From an uncultured Christensenellaceae bacterium (lineage in GTDB: Bacteria; Bacillota; Clostridia; Christensenellales; Pumilibacteraceae): DNA of 64,000 nucleotides. Under the pieces are notes generated by a model, which had not been told where the DNA came from, made no database searches, and saw nothing but the letters and a program-made list of their open reading frames with translations. The first letter of the stretch is position 1. Each line of letters opens with the position of its first letter. Below, in pieces: positions 18,222 to 25,704 of the stretch. A program made the position numbers and the translations under genes. Location: NCBI GenBank assembly GCA_910586925.1, contig CAJUKG010000008.1, forward strand, positions 1 through 64,000. The letters run 5' to 3'.

Positions 18222-18641
18222 TTATTTGGCGAGGGAACGCCAGAAATTGGCTTGTTTGCGATTGCCGAGAGCTTTGTAATACTCGGCGAGTGCGGAGCAA
18301 GCCGACTTAATACCGGACTCGGCGAGTTCTTCAAGCTCGCGGATAGCGGTCGGCTCGTCGATAGACAAACGAATAATGGCGACCTTGACTGCGCAGTCGG
18401 GTCGACCGCTTTTCGCGCCCACGCGATAGAAGTGCAGGGCTTTTTCGCATTCGTCTGCTTCCATATACTTATCGCCGAGCAGTTCGCACGCTTCGGGCTG
18501 TCCGAGCTGTGCGGCGAGTCTGACATACTTTTCGTACGCGGCTTGGCTTGTAGCATGAACGTGCCGCGCGTATTCGAACATAGCGTCGGGATTATCTGCA
18601 TCGGCGCGAGCTTTCAGCTCGCGAAGTTCGGCGTCGGTCAT
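18222..18641 (-). CDS. Small Sel1-like repeat protein
   Basis: Protein of 139 aa from ATG at 18641, four bases after the stop of the upstream GalT-like gene, so the two are co-transcribed. The helical repeats DNPDAMFEYARHVHATS, GQPEACELLGDKYM and GRPDCAVKVAIIRL fit the Sel1/TPR-like pattern (A-x-x-x-L-G/Y). Such repeats form a solenoid used for protein contacts. No partner is evident. Confidence 0.72.
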   Translation of the reverse strand: MTDAELRELKARADADNPDAMFEYARHVHATSQAAYEKYVRLAAQLGQPEACELLGDKYMEADECEKALHFYRVGAKSGRPDCAVKVAIIRLSIDEPTAIRELEELAESGIKSACSALAEYYKALGNRKQANFWRSLAK

Positions 18642-18645
18642 CGCG

Positions 18646-19749
18646 CTATTCGGTCGCCGTAAGAGCGACAGCCTCGTCGGGTGTGGTTGCCGCCGCCGAA
18701 GCGAGTGCGGGTTTGATCTTGTCGACGAGGAACTTGCCGAGCGCGTCCGCCGCTTTATCGCCGTGCTTGACGCCGCCGACGGCGTCGTAAACGGGCTTGA
18801 ACGCCGCGAGATCGGTGGAGAGCGCGGTGCCCTTTGCGAGTACCGAAAGAAGCGGGGCATAATCGCCGACGGGGAATACGCCGCATGCCGCGAGCGGGCT
18901 GTCGGAAACGATATATTCGTTCGCCGCGAGCGCGTTCGCGAAAACGAGATAGAACGTGACGCCGTTATTTGCGGTCGCCGCGATCACGGGCTTCAATTCT
19001 TTTGCCGCCGCCGCTTTAAGCACGCGCGTGACTTCGCGCATCACCGCGTTTTTGGCAATACCGCAGAACGAAAGCGCAGGCACGGGGTAGTCGAGAAGCG
19101 CGACCTTGACCGAGCCGTCGGAAATATTCTTTTTGACCGCGGCATCGGCGAGCGCGCAGCTTTCCGCCGTGCAGTATTCGGCGTCGCCTTGACGCACGGC
19201 TATCGCGCCGCCGTAATTATTGACGAACGCCGCTTCGCGGGCGAGTACGTCCTCGGACAGAATATCGTCGCACGTAAAGCATGCGACCTTGTTGCCCGAA
19301 GCTACGGGCGAGTATGCCGCACCGACCGCGGGCAGCGAAACGAGCGCGGGCGCGGGCTTGTGCGCGGTGTAGCACGTAAAGCCGTTGGCGGCGAATGCGG
19401 GCGACGTCGAAACGAGATCGTCGCAACTGCCGTACAGCTCGTACAGGAAGTCGAACGCCTTTTGCGCGGAACGCTCCGCGAGATCGGCGAAGCGCATATT
19501 GACGGTGCGCGGCATAGGCATCAGAATATCGGCGATCGCCGTTTTGTCGGCGTCTTTGCCGAGTTCCGCCAAAAGCTCGCCGAGCGACGCGTCGCCGTAA
19601 TCGCAGTTCTCGTCGCGAACGGGCGCGGCGACGCCGCAAACGGAGGCGAGGCGATTGAGAGTATACACCTCGTCGAGCGGATCGAGCATAAGATTATCGA
19701 ACGCGTACGAAATAAGTTTATTCAGAACGCAGTTTATATCCGTTTTCAT
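18646..19749 (-). CDS. Protein with GalT class II-like N-terminal domain, function unknown
   Basis: Protein of 367 aa. Residues 1-115 (INCVLNKLISYAFDNLML, DEVYTLNRLASVCGV, DILMPMPRTVNMRFADL, AFDFLYELYGSCDDLV) resemble the N-terminal domain of Bacillota class II galactose-1-phosphate uridylyltransferases. The rest does not show the UDP-sugar or active-site His motifs of a complete GalT and is shorter than the usual roughly 500 aa. It may be a catalytically dead paralogue or a fusion. It lies between dnaN and the Sel1 gene on the same strand, with AAAGGTG before the start. Confidence 0.6.
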   Translation of the reverse strand: MKTDINCVLNKLISYAFDNLMLDPLDEVYTLNRLASVCGVAAPVRDENCDYGDASLGELLAELGKDADKTAIADILMPMPRTVNMRFADLAERSAQKAFDFLYELYGSCDDLVSTSPAFAANGFTCYTAHKPAPALVSLPAVGAAYSPVASGNKVACFTCDDILSEDVLAREAAFVNNYGGAIAVRQGDAEYCTAESCALADAAVKKNISDGSVKVALLDYPVPALSFCGIAKNAVMREVTRVLKAAAAKELKPVIAATANNGVTFYLVFANALAANEYIVSDSPLAACGVFPVGDYAPLLSVLAKGTALSTDLAAFKPVYDAVGGVKHGDKAADALGKFLVDKIKPALASAAATTPDEAVALTATE

Positions 19750-19894
19750 AAAACACCTTTTGATCGTGAAATTTTAGTAAATGTGCGGCGGCGCGGATCT
19801 TCGATATTGCGACAGGTCGTCATAACGGCGCAAGTTCGCCGTTGCGTGCAGATCCGCCCGCATGCCGAGCATGCGGCAGGGTATGCGCAGTCGG

Positions 19895-20998
19895 CTATAT
19901 GCTTCTTACCGGCAACACGAGATAGATATAGTCCTCGGTGCCGCCGACGGGCGCAACCACGCACACCGACGTGGAGTTTGTGAGGTTGAGTACGAGCGTT
20001 TCGCAATCCATGCAGTGCAGGAATTCGGTGAAGTACCGCGCATTGAACGATATTGCGAGGTCCGCGCCGTCGGTATTGACGGGCAGGTTTTCTTCGACGT
20101 TGCCCGCCTCGCTGCGCGAGCTTACCGTCATGTTCGTTTGGGAAATATCGAAACGCACGAGGTTGTTGTTCTTTTCAGAGCGCGCCATGAGCACGGCGCG
20201 GTCGATCGCGTCCTCGAAAAGTCCTTTCGGAATGTAGACTTGCGTGTCGAAATGTTGCGGAATGATTTGGCGGTAATTGACGAACGCGCCGTCGATGAGT
20301 CGCGTGGTGATGGTGGTCGCGTCGATTTTTACCATGAGGAAGTTTTTGTGAAGATTGAGTTTAACGGGGTCTTCGTCGTCCGAGAGCAATCGCGAAATCT
20401 CCATGACCGCGCGAACGGGCACCGTTATGCTCGTCGACGCCGTTGTCGCAATGATCGGCTTGACGCATTTGGCAAGACGATAGCCGTCCGTAGTCACCGC
20501 TATCACTTCGCTGTCCGAGATCTCGAGCAGTACGCCTTTGAGCGTGGGGTGCGAGTCGTCGGTGCAAACGGAGAAAGCGACTTTATTGACAAGGTCTTTG
20601 AGATCGGCGTTTTTCAGTTCGAAATGCTGCGTGTCCTCGATACGGTTGATTTCGGGATATTGGTCAGCCCCGTAGCAACCGAATTCGCCCTCGCTGCGCT
20701 CGTAGTCGATTTTGAGCCGAGTGCCGGTCGCCGTGAGAACAATGGTCTGCGAAGTGAGCTTTTTGACGAAATCGGCAAAGAGCTTGCCGGGTACTACAGT
20801 CGCGCCCGATTCGATGACGTTGGCGCGGATCATATGTTCGATGGAAAGCTCGAGATCGGTCGCGGTCAGCGTGAGCGTGCCGTCCTCGGCGGTGAGTTTG
20901 ATGCCCTCGAGCACGGGGTTTGTGGAACGCGCAGGTACGGCTTTTATTACCTTCGCCACCGCTTCGCTTAAATCGTTGCCGTTACATTCGACTTTCAT
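19895..20998 (-). CDS. dnaN: DNA polymerase III beta subunit (sliding clamp)
   Basis: Protein of 367 aa from ATG 20998, preceded by AGGAGTG; upstream in-frame starts lack a site. It has the three repeated clamp folds and family landmarks: NPVLEGIKLTA, TATDLELSI, VPGKLFADFVKKL, DGYRLAKC, SSRSEAGNVEE, and the C-terminal FTEFLHCM...YLVLPVR ending. It tethers DNA polymerase III to DNA. No dnaA, recF or gyrase gene is adjacent, so either the usual origin cluster is split in this genome or this is a second clamp. GC content and codon use match the backbone. Confidence 0.93.
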   Translation of the reverse strand: MKVECNGNDLSEAVAKVIKAVPARSTNPVLEGIKLTAEDGTLTLTATDLELSIEHMIRANVIESGATVVPGKLFADFVKKLTSQTIVLTATGTRLKIDYERSEGEFGCYGADQYPEINRIEDTQHFELKNADLKDLVNKVAFSVCTDDSHPTLKGVLLEISDSEVIAVTTDGYRLAKCVKPIIATTASTSITVPVRAVMEISRLLSDDEDPVKLNLHKNFLMVKIDATTITTRLIDGAFVNYRQIIPQHFDTQVYIPKGLFEDAIDRAVLMARSEKNNNLVRFDISQTNMTVSSRSEAGNVEENLPVNTDGADLAISFNARYFTEFLHCMDCETLVLNLTNSTSVCVVAPVGGTEDYIYLVLPVRSI

Positions 20999-21026
20999 TG
21001 GTATCACTCCTGTATTCTTTTTATAA

Positions 21027-21055
21027 ATTATACTACATGACGTAGCAAAAGTCAA
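21027..21055 (-). promoter_or_regulatory. Promoter of dnaN
   Basis: On the minus strand TTGACT (21050-21055), 17 bp, TATAAT (21027-21032). Confidence 0.75.
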
Positions 21056-21102
21056 TGTTTATTCGCACATTTTGCGTGCCGCCGCCGATTTTTTTCAAAC
21101 AC

Positions 21103-21131
21103 TTTACTTTTGTGCGGGGATATGCTATACT
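21103..21131 (+). promoter_or_regulatory. Promoter of the DtxR-like gene at 21180
   Basis: TTTACT (21103-21108), 17 bp, TATACT (21126-21131), divergent from the dnaN promoter. Confidence 0.65.
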
Positions 21132-21179
21132 ACAAACGTCAAGACTTGTTTACTGCGACAAAGCGGTAAAGGAACGATC

Positions 21180-21551
21180 ATGAAAGACCACGAATCTCAA
21201 GAAATGTATCTCGAAACCATTCTCGTTCTGAAAGGCGAGCGTCCCGCAGTCCGCTCGATCGACATTGCCGAAAAGCTCGGCTATGCCAAGTCCAGCGTGT
21301 CGCGCGGCATGAGTCTGTTGCAGGATCGCGGGTTTATCAAAGTTTCGAGCGACGGCTTTATAGATTTTACCGAAGCGGGCGCGAAGAAAGCGACTATGAT
21401 TTTCGAGCGGCACAAAGTGCTTACGGAGCATTTTATGAGCTTGGGCGCGGATAAAGAACTCGCGGAGCGCAATGCGTGCCGTATCGAGCACGTGATCGAC
21501 GACAGTCTGTTCGAGCTTATAAGGTCGCACGTCGACGGCGTCGCGGAATAA
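21180..21551 (+). CDS. DtxR/MntR-family metal-dependent regulator (short form)
   Basis: Protein of 123 aa from the ATG at 21180 after AAAGGAACG. The N-terminal winged helix (SQEMYLETILVL, SIDIAEKLGYAKSSVSRGMSLLQDRGFI) and the dimerisation part with metal-ligand residues (ERHKVLTEHFMSLG, NACRIEHVIDD) match DtxR/MntR; no SH3-like third domain. These proteins repress genes when Fe2+ or Mn2+ is bound. A clear paralogue lies at 61956. The next gene is a membrane protein with an HExxH-like motif, but a functional link is only suggested by their spacing. Confidence 0.85.
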   Translation: MKDHESQEMYLETILVLKGERPAVRSIDIAEKLGYAKSSVSRGMSLLQDRGFIKVSSDGFIDFTEAGAKKATMIFERHKVLTEHFMSLGADKELAERNACRIEHVIDDSLFELIRSHVDGVAE

Positions 21552-21572
21552 CCGACCTGCGGGGGGCGGCGT

Positions 21573-22364
21573 ATGAACGTATTTACGGATATACTTGCGA
21601 ATTTTGCGTTGCAGGTGCTGTTCACCGTCGGCATGATCGTGCTGTTCGGCGTGATCATAGGACTGTGCAATAAACTGTTTTATTACAATTTCGGAAATTA
21701 CGGCAGGACGGTGTGCTACATTACGGGGATAATCGGCACGCCGTTGCACGAGTGTGCGCACGCATTGTTTTGTTTGATTTTCGGGCACAGGATAGAGGAG
21801 ATCAAACTGTTCGAGATAGGCTCGGACGACGGCACGCTCGGCTATGTGCGGCATAGCTATAACAGGCGAAACTTTTATCAGAGAATAGGCAACTTCTTCA
21901 TCGGCGTCGCGCCCATTGTCGTAATATCGGCGGTGCTGTTTCTGATCGCGTGGCTGCTCATGCCCGAGTTCGTCGCGGAAATATCGACGAGCTTCGCGTT
22001 CGACGATTTCGCGGCGAATTTCGGCAACGTGTTCAAAAGTTCGGGCGTTGCGATAGTCGCGTTCTTTTCGCGGATAGTCACATGGCAGTGGTGGGTGTTC
22101 GTAATCGTCGGCATGTTCCTCGCACTGCATATGACGTTGAGCAAAGCCGATATAAACGGCGCGGCGAGCGGCTTGCTGTTCGTGCTTGCGGTGTTCCTCG
22201 TCGTCGATACCGTGCTCGGGATAATAGGCGGTTCGGTTATAAGCGGGTTTACGCGCGTCGTAACGGCTGTCGGCGGATATATGCTGTGCATATTCGTATT
22301 GGCACTTGCAATATCGGTTATCGCGGTGATAATATCGTTCGTTTTCCGCGCCGTGCGCAGATGA
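21573..22364 (+). CDS. Membrane protein with HECAH metalloprotease-like motif
   Basis: Protein of 263 aa with about six membrane segments. The motif GTPLHECAHALFCLIFGH at about residues 50-67 places HExxH within or next to a membrane helix, as in site-2 (M50-like) proteases. The second metal-binding motif of M50 enzymes (NxxPxxxLDG-like) is not obvious, so activity is uncertain. It follows the DtxR-like gene after 21 bases, with GGGGGGCGG as the ribosome site. Confidence 0.65.
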   Translation: MNVFTDILANFALQVLFTVGMIVLFGVIIGLCNKLFYYNFGNYGRTVCYITGIIGTPLHECAHALFCLIFGHRIEEIKLFEIGSDDGTLGYVRHSYNRRNFYQRIGNFFIGVAPIVVISAVLFLIAWLLMPEFVAEISTSFAFDDFAANFGNVFKSSGVAIVAFFSRIVTWQWWVFVIVGMFLALHMTLSKADINGAASGLLFVLAVFLVVDTVLGIIGGSVISGFTRVVTAVGGYMLCIFVLALAISVIAVIISFVFRAVRR

Positions 22365-22385
22365 ACGGCAAATACTCGAAATAAC

Positions 22386-22421
22386 AATACCGTCGCGTAA
22401 ATCGGACGCGGCGGTATTTTG
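22386..22421. terminator. Bidirectional terminator between convergent genes
   Basis: Stem AATACCGTCGCGT (22386-22398) / ACGCGGCGGTATT (22406-22418) with T-rich ends. Confidence 0.7.
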
Positions 22422-22433
22422 TATTGCAATGTT

Positions 22434-23354
22434 TCAGACGAAAAAGCCGGGCGTGAAGTATGCGATAATGAATCCCGCAATGTAAGATACCGCGTTTGCG
22501 GTCAGAGCGTAGATTATTATTTTTCGTCGGTCGATCGAGCCTTTTTCTATCTTGGCAAATATCAAACAGTATGCCGTCGCTTCTATCGAGAACACCGCGA
22601 CTTCGAGCGCGAGATATGCAAAAACGAACGCGACGATGCCTATGTGCGGATTGATCGCATTGAGCGCGAGGTTGAGCAAAGTTTGAGTGACTATGTTCAT
22701 GCCGATAACGGTGAGCGCGCGATGCCGTGCGCGGAACCCGAAAAGAAGGGCGATCGCAAGCTCTATGATGATCGTGACGAGTATGCGCACGATGAGCGAT
22801 ACTGCTTCCGTCGTGTCGTCCGAGGTTTCTTCGACGACGATCGTCGCGACGTCGAGCGCGTTGCCGTCGTTCAAGACCGCGGAATAATAGCTGTGGAACG
22901 CGAAAGTCGTCATCGGTTCGGACACGACGAACGTCGCGGTTTCGGGAAAGTACAGCGCGATCTTGAAATCGGTCGGCGGATAATAGCCCCAAACAAGCTC
23001 GGGGTCGGCAACGAGATCGAAGTGGTGTTGCAGATAATAATATCCGTCGACGTCCTCGTACTCGGCGAACGCCCGCCAAACCTTGCGGTCGGTCGCGTCG
23101 GTTATATGCCCGTAATTATACGCCGTGTCCTCGTCGCCGTCCCAAGCTCCGGCGGGACCGGTCGAAGAATTTTTGGACAGCAGCGTGCCGTAACACGCCG
23201 TGCACTCGGGCAGTCCCGAAAATCTCACGTGCACCGACGGTTTCGGCCCCGTGTCGGCGCGGGCGGCGGGAGAGATACATAAAATCGAGCAAAGCAAAAG
23301 GAGGACAAAGACGAGCGCAAATAAAACACATGATCTGTTTTTTATGTTGCTCAT
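22434..23354 (-). CDS. Exported/membrane protein with five C-terminal helices
   Basis: Protein of 306 aa; the start at 23354 has a strong GAGGAGG site. It has a signal peptide (LVFVLLLLCSILCISPAARA), then an extracytoplasmic region of about 140 aa (LPECTACYGTLL, WDGDEDTAYNYGHI), then about five membrane segments to the end. This layout recurs in uncharacterised Clostridia proteins; no enzymatic motif is seen. The two Cys in the CTAC region could bind a metal or form a disulphide. Confidence 0.72.
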   Translation of the reverse strand: MSNIKNRSCVLFALVFVLLLLCSILCISPAARADTGPKPSVHVRFSGLPECTACYGTLLSKNSSTGPAGAWDGDEDTAYNYGHITDATDRKVWRAFAEYEDVDGYYYLQHHFDLVADPELVWGYYPPTDFKIALYFPETATFVVSEPMTTFAFHSYYSAVLNDGNALDVATIVVEETSDDTTEAVSLIVRILVTIIIELAIALLFGFRARHRALTVIGMNIVTQTLLNLALNAINPHIGIVAFVFAYLALEVAVFSIEATAYCLIFAKIEKGSIDRRKIIIYALTANAVSYIAGFIIAYFTPGFFV

Positions 23355-23412
23355 GATTGCCTCCTCTATATTTGTGAAATATGGAAATTTTTCGATCGCA
23401 GCAGGGAAAGAC

Positions 23413-23447
23413 AAAAACCGCCGAGATACTTTTATGCTTCGCGGTTT
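23413..23447 (-). terminator. Terminator of the AspRS gene
   Basis: On the minus strand AAACCGCGAAGC pairs with a GGCGGTTT arm followed by TTGTC. Confidence 0.5.
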
Positions 23448-23465
23448 CCGCGTATAACGGTAACT

Positions 23466-24758
23466 TTACGGCTTGAGCCTGCTCGGTCCGCGGAAAAGGA
23501 AAGTAACGTCTTTGACGCTCGGCAGGTCGAAAAGTTTGACGAGCGTGCGCGTGATGCCCAGCCCGAAACCGCCGTGCGTGGGCGCGCCGTAACGGAAGAA
23601 GTCGAGGTATTCGGTCATGGTGTCGGGGTCGATACCGTTCTCTATGATGTTTTGACGGAGATCGTCGTAACGGTGTTCGCGCTGTGCGCCGCTCGTAATT
23701 TCGATGCCTTTGAAAAGCAAGTCGTACGTTTTGGTAAGCGCGGGGTCGTCGTCCTTTTTCATGGAATAGAACGCGCGGGCTTTGGCAGGGAAGTCGATTA
23801 TGAACACGAAGTCGCTGCCGAACTTGTCTTTGACGTACTTGCAAATGAGTTTTTCGCCGTCGGGATCGAGATCGCCTTTGAGCGCGCGCGGCACTTCGTA
23901 ATTCATCTCGTCTTTGAGTATGCGATACGCGTCGGCGAGGGTAATGCGCGGGATTTTGTAATCGAGCGTTATTATGTCGTTGCCGAAGTATTTTTTGTAT
24001 TCGTCGTTGAATTGCGCTTTGACGCCGTTTATTATGTGCGCGAGAAGTGCTTCCTCGATGTCCATGACGTCGTGGTGCGAGTCGATGAACGACACTTCGA
24101 CGTCGATGCCCGTGAACTCGGTGTCGTGACGGGAAGTAAAGCTGGGGTTGGCGCGGAAGTATTCGCCGATCTCGAACGTGCGGTCGAAGCCCGCCATCAT
24201 CGACATTTGCTTGTAAAGCTGCGGGCTTTGCGTGAGGTACGCTTTTTGTCCGAAGTAGTTTTTAAGCTCGAAAACCTCGCTGCCGCCCTCGCTCGAAAGC
24301 GCGGTGATCTTGGGCGTGTGTATCTCGATAAAACCGTTGTCGTTGAAGAACTCGACGGCAAGCCGCTCGAACGCCGTTTGGATCTTGAACATGAACAGCT
24401 TCTTTTCGTCGCGGAGGTCTATCCAACGGTAGTCCATGCGCAGGTCTTGACCGCTCTCGGCGTTGAGCGGAATGAGGTCGGCTATGCTCATAATGTCAAT
24501 GGCGGTGGGGTAGATTTCTTTGCCGCCGTTGCGCACGTATTCTGAAAACACGCACTTGCCGGTGATCGCGACGAAGCTGTGCGGCGTGAGCTTTTTGGCT
24601 GTTTCATAAGCGGGATTGTCTTTTTCGATCGTGACCTGCACCGTGCCCGTAACGTCGCGCACCACGATAAACATGATCTTCTTGTCGCGAATGGTTTCGA
24701 CGTAGCCTTTGATCAGACATTCGCCTTCGGTGAGGTTTTTGATGTATGTTCTTTGCAT
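23466..24758 (-). CDS. aspS: Aspartate--tRNA(Asp/Asn) ligase, archaeal-type
   Basis: Protein of 430 aa, far shorter than bacterial AspRS (about 590) because it lacks the GAD insertion domain. An N-terminal OB anticodon-binding fold (ECLIKGYVETIRDKKIMFIVVRD) is followed by the class II core: motif 1 near FFNDNGFIEIHTP, motif 2 FRANPSFTSRHDTEFT and motif 3 GFGLGITRTLVKLF. Archaeal-type AspRS is often non-discriminating and charges tRNA-Asn for conversion by GatCAB. GGAGA precedes the start. AsnRS is the alternative, but the length and the SPQLYKQMSMMAGFDRTFEIG block favour AspRS. Confidence 0.88.
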   Translation of the reverse strand: MQRTYIKNLTEGECLIKGYVETIRDKKIMFIVVRDVTGTVQVTIEKDNPAYETAKKLTPHSFVAITGKCVFSEYVRNGGKEIYPTAIDIMSIADLIPLNAESGQDLRMDYRWIDLRDEKKLFMFKIQTAFERLAVEFFNDNGFIEIHTPKITALSSEGGSEVFELKNYFGQKAYLTQSPQLYKQMSMMAGFDRTFEIGEYFRANPSFTSRHDTEFTGIDVEVSFIDSHHDVMDIEEALLAHIINGVKAQFNDEYKKYFGNDIITLDYKIPRITLADAYRILKDEMNYEVPRALKGDLDPDGEKLICKYVKDKFGSDFVFIIDFPAKARAFYSMKKDDDPALTKTYDLLFKGIEITSGAQREHRYDDLRQNIIENGIDPDTMTEYLDFFRYGAPTHGGFGLGITRTLVKLFDLPSVKDVTFLFRGPSRLKP

Positions 24759-24910
24759 GATTGTCTCCGTCGCCTGCGAAAAGTCGCGGCGAATAGTATT
24801 GCTTGTTGCTTATATTTTAGCACCGCGCGGCGCGATTGTCAATTATTAAACGAACATATTCGAGCGCGGGAAGCGTTTTTTGCGAAAAGTCGCGGCGAAA
24901 CGTCGGGCAA

Positions 24911-24944
24911 TAAAAAACCGACGGCGCGAAAAGCACCGTCGGTT
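24911..24944 (-). terminator. Terminator of the Cys-rich gene
   Basis: Minus-strand stem AACCGACGGTGC / GCGCCGTCGGTT with TTTTC loop, followed by TTTT. Confidence 0.8.
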
Positions 24945-24963
24945 GTCGAGGAACGAAGTCCCG

Positions 24964-25284
24964 TCAGTTGTTGTAATCGTCGTACGGCGACGCGTGCGGC
25001 GGCATAACGGGCGGCATCATGTTGTTGCAGGGGCACTGACGGCACGGACATTGCGCGCGCATCTCGCAACGGCAACGGCAGCAGTCGGGGCGATTGCGGT
25101 TTTCGCAGCAGCACCGATTTGCCTGCGTGTTGCAGTTGCAGCAGCGATTCGTTTGCGCGTTGCAGCAACACCGATCGGCTTCGGCATTGCAGCGGCACTC
25201 GCAGCGGGACTGCGGCTCGACGCGCACGCAACGGCACTCGGGTTCGCGTTTGCAGCAACAGCATGAATGATTGAAGAAAAACAT
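24964..25284 (-). CDS. Small protein with 26 cysteines
   Basis: Protein of 106 aa, 26 of them Cys, with many Arg and Asn. The start has a consensus AAGGAGGTG site and the gene ends at a good terminator, so it is a real transcription unit. It opens MFFFNHSCCCC and contains short imperfect repeats (NAEADRCCC, NAQTNRCCNC, NTQANRCCC), then ends with Met/Pro and an acidic YDDYNN tail. There is no signal peptide. A metal-binding (metallothionein-like) or spore/surface cross-linking role is possible; neither is shown by the sequence. Confidence 0.75.
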   Translation of the reverse strand: MFFFNHSCCCCKREPECRCVRVEPQSRCECRCNAEADRCCCNAQTNRCCNCNTQANRCCCENRNRPDCCRCRCEMRAQCPCRQCPCNNMMPPVMPPHASPYDDYNN

Positions 25285-25440
25285 ACTTTCACCTCCTTGA
25301 TGTATGTAAAGCGGGGCAGGAGGTTTACATTAACAGTGTATGCGGCGCGGTGAAAAGCGGTGAATGTCGAATACGAAATTTCCGCGCGGCTCGCGGCGTC
25401 GCGCAAAAGAATAAAAAATGCAAAAACAATAGTAAAGCAT

Positions 25441-25469
25441 TTGACAAAATCGCAATAAGGCGGTATAAT
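25441..25469 (+). promoter_or_regulatory. Promoter of the tRNA-Pro/tRNA-Ser unit
   Basis: TTGACA (25441-25446), 17 bp, TATAAT (25464-25469): full consensus. Confidence 0.85.
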
Positions 25470-25480
25470 AGTTTAGCTAA

Positions 25481-25556
25481 CGAGGTGTAGCGCAGTTGGT
25501 AGCGCGCATGGTTAGGGACCATGAGGCCGCGAGTTCGAGTCTCGCCACTTCGACCA
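25481..25556 (+). tRNA. tRNA-Pro, anticodon AGG
   Basis: Complete cloverleaf with encoded CCA. The acceptor CGAGGTG pairs with CACTTCG and has the C1-G72 pair typical of bacterial tRNA-Pro. The anticodon arm is CATGG-TTAGGGA-CCATG, giving anticodon AGG. A at position 34 is unusual for a bacterial tRNA-Pro. Confidence 0.93.
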
Positions 25557-25615
25557 GCAGTCGCAAGACTGCAAGACAGCCGCCGGTGCGAGGGTATCTC
25601 TCGCCGACGGAATAC

Positions 25616-25704
25616 GGAGCGGTATCGAAGTGGTCATAACGGGCCTGACTCGAAATCAGGTAGCCGGCAACGGCTCGTGGGTTCGAATCCCACCCGCTCC
25701 GCCA
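25616..25704 (+). tRNA. tRNA-Ser, anticodon CGA; insertion target of the 13-kb island
   Basis: 89-base class II tRNA with long variable arm and encoded CCA. Acceptor GGAGCGG pairs with CCGCTCC; the anticodon loop CTCGAAA gives CGA (reads UCG). Its last eight bases, CTCCGCCA, are repeated at 38707-38714, the other end of the inserted island. The gene is intact. Confidence 0.95.
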
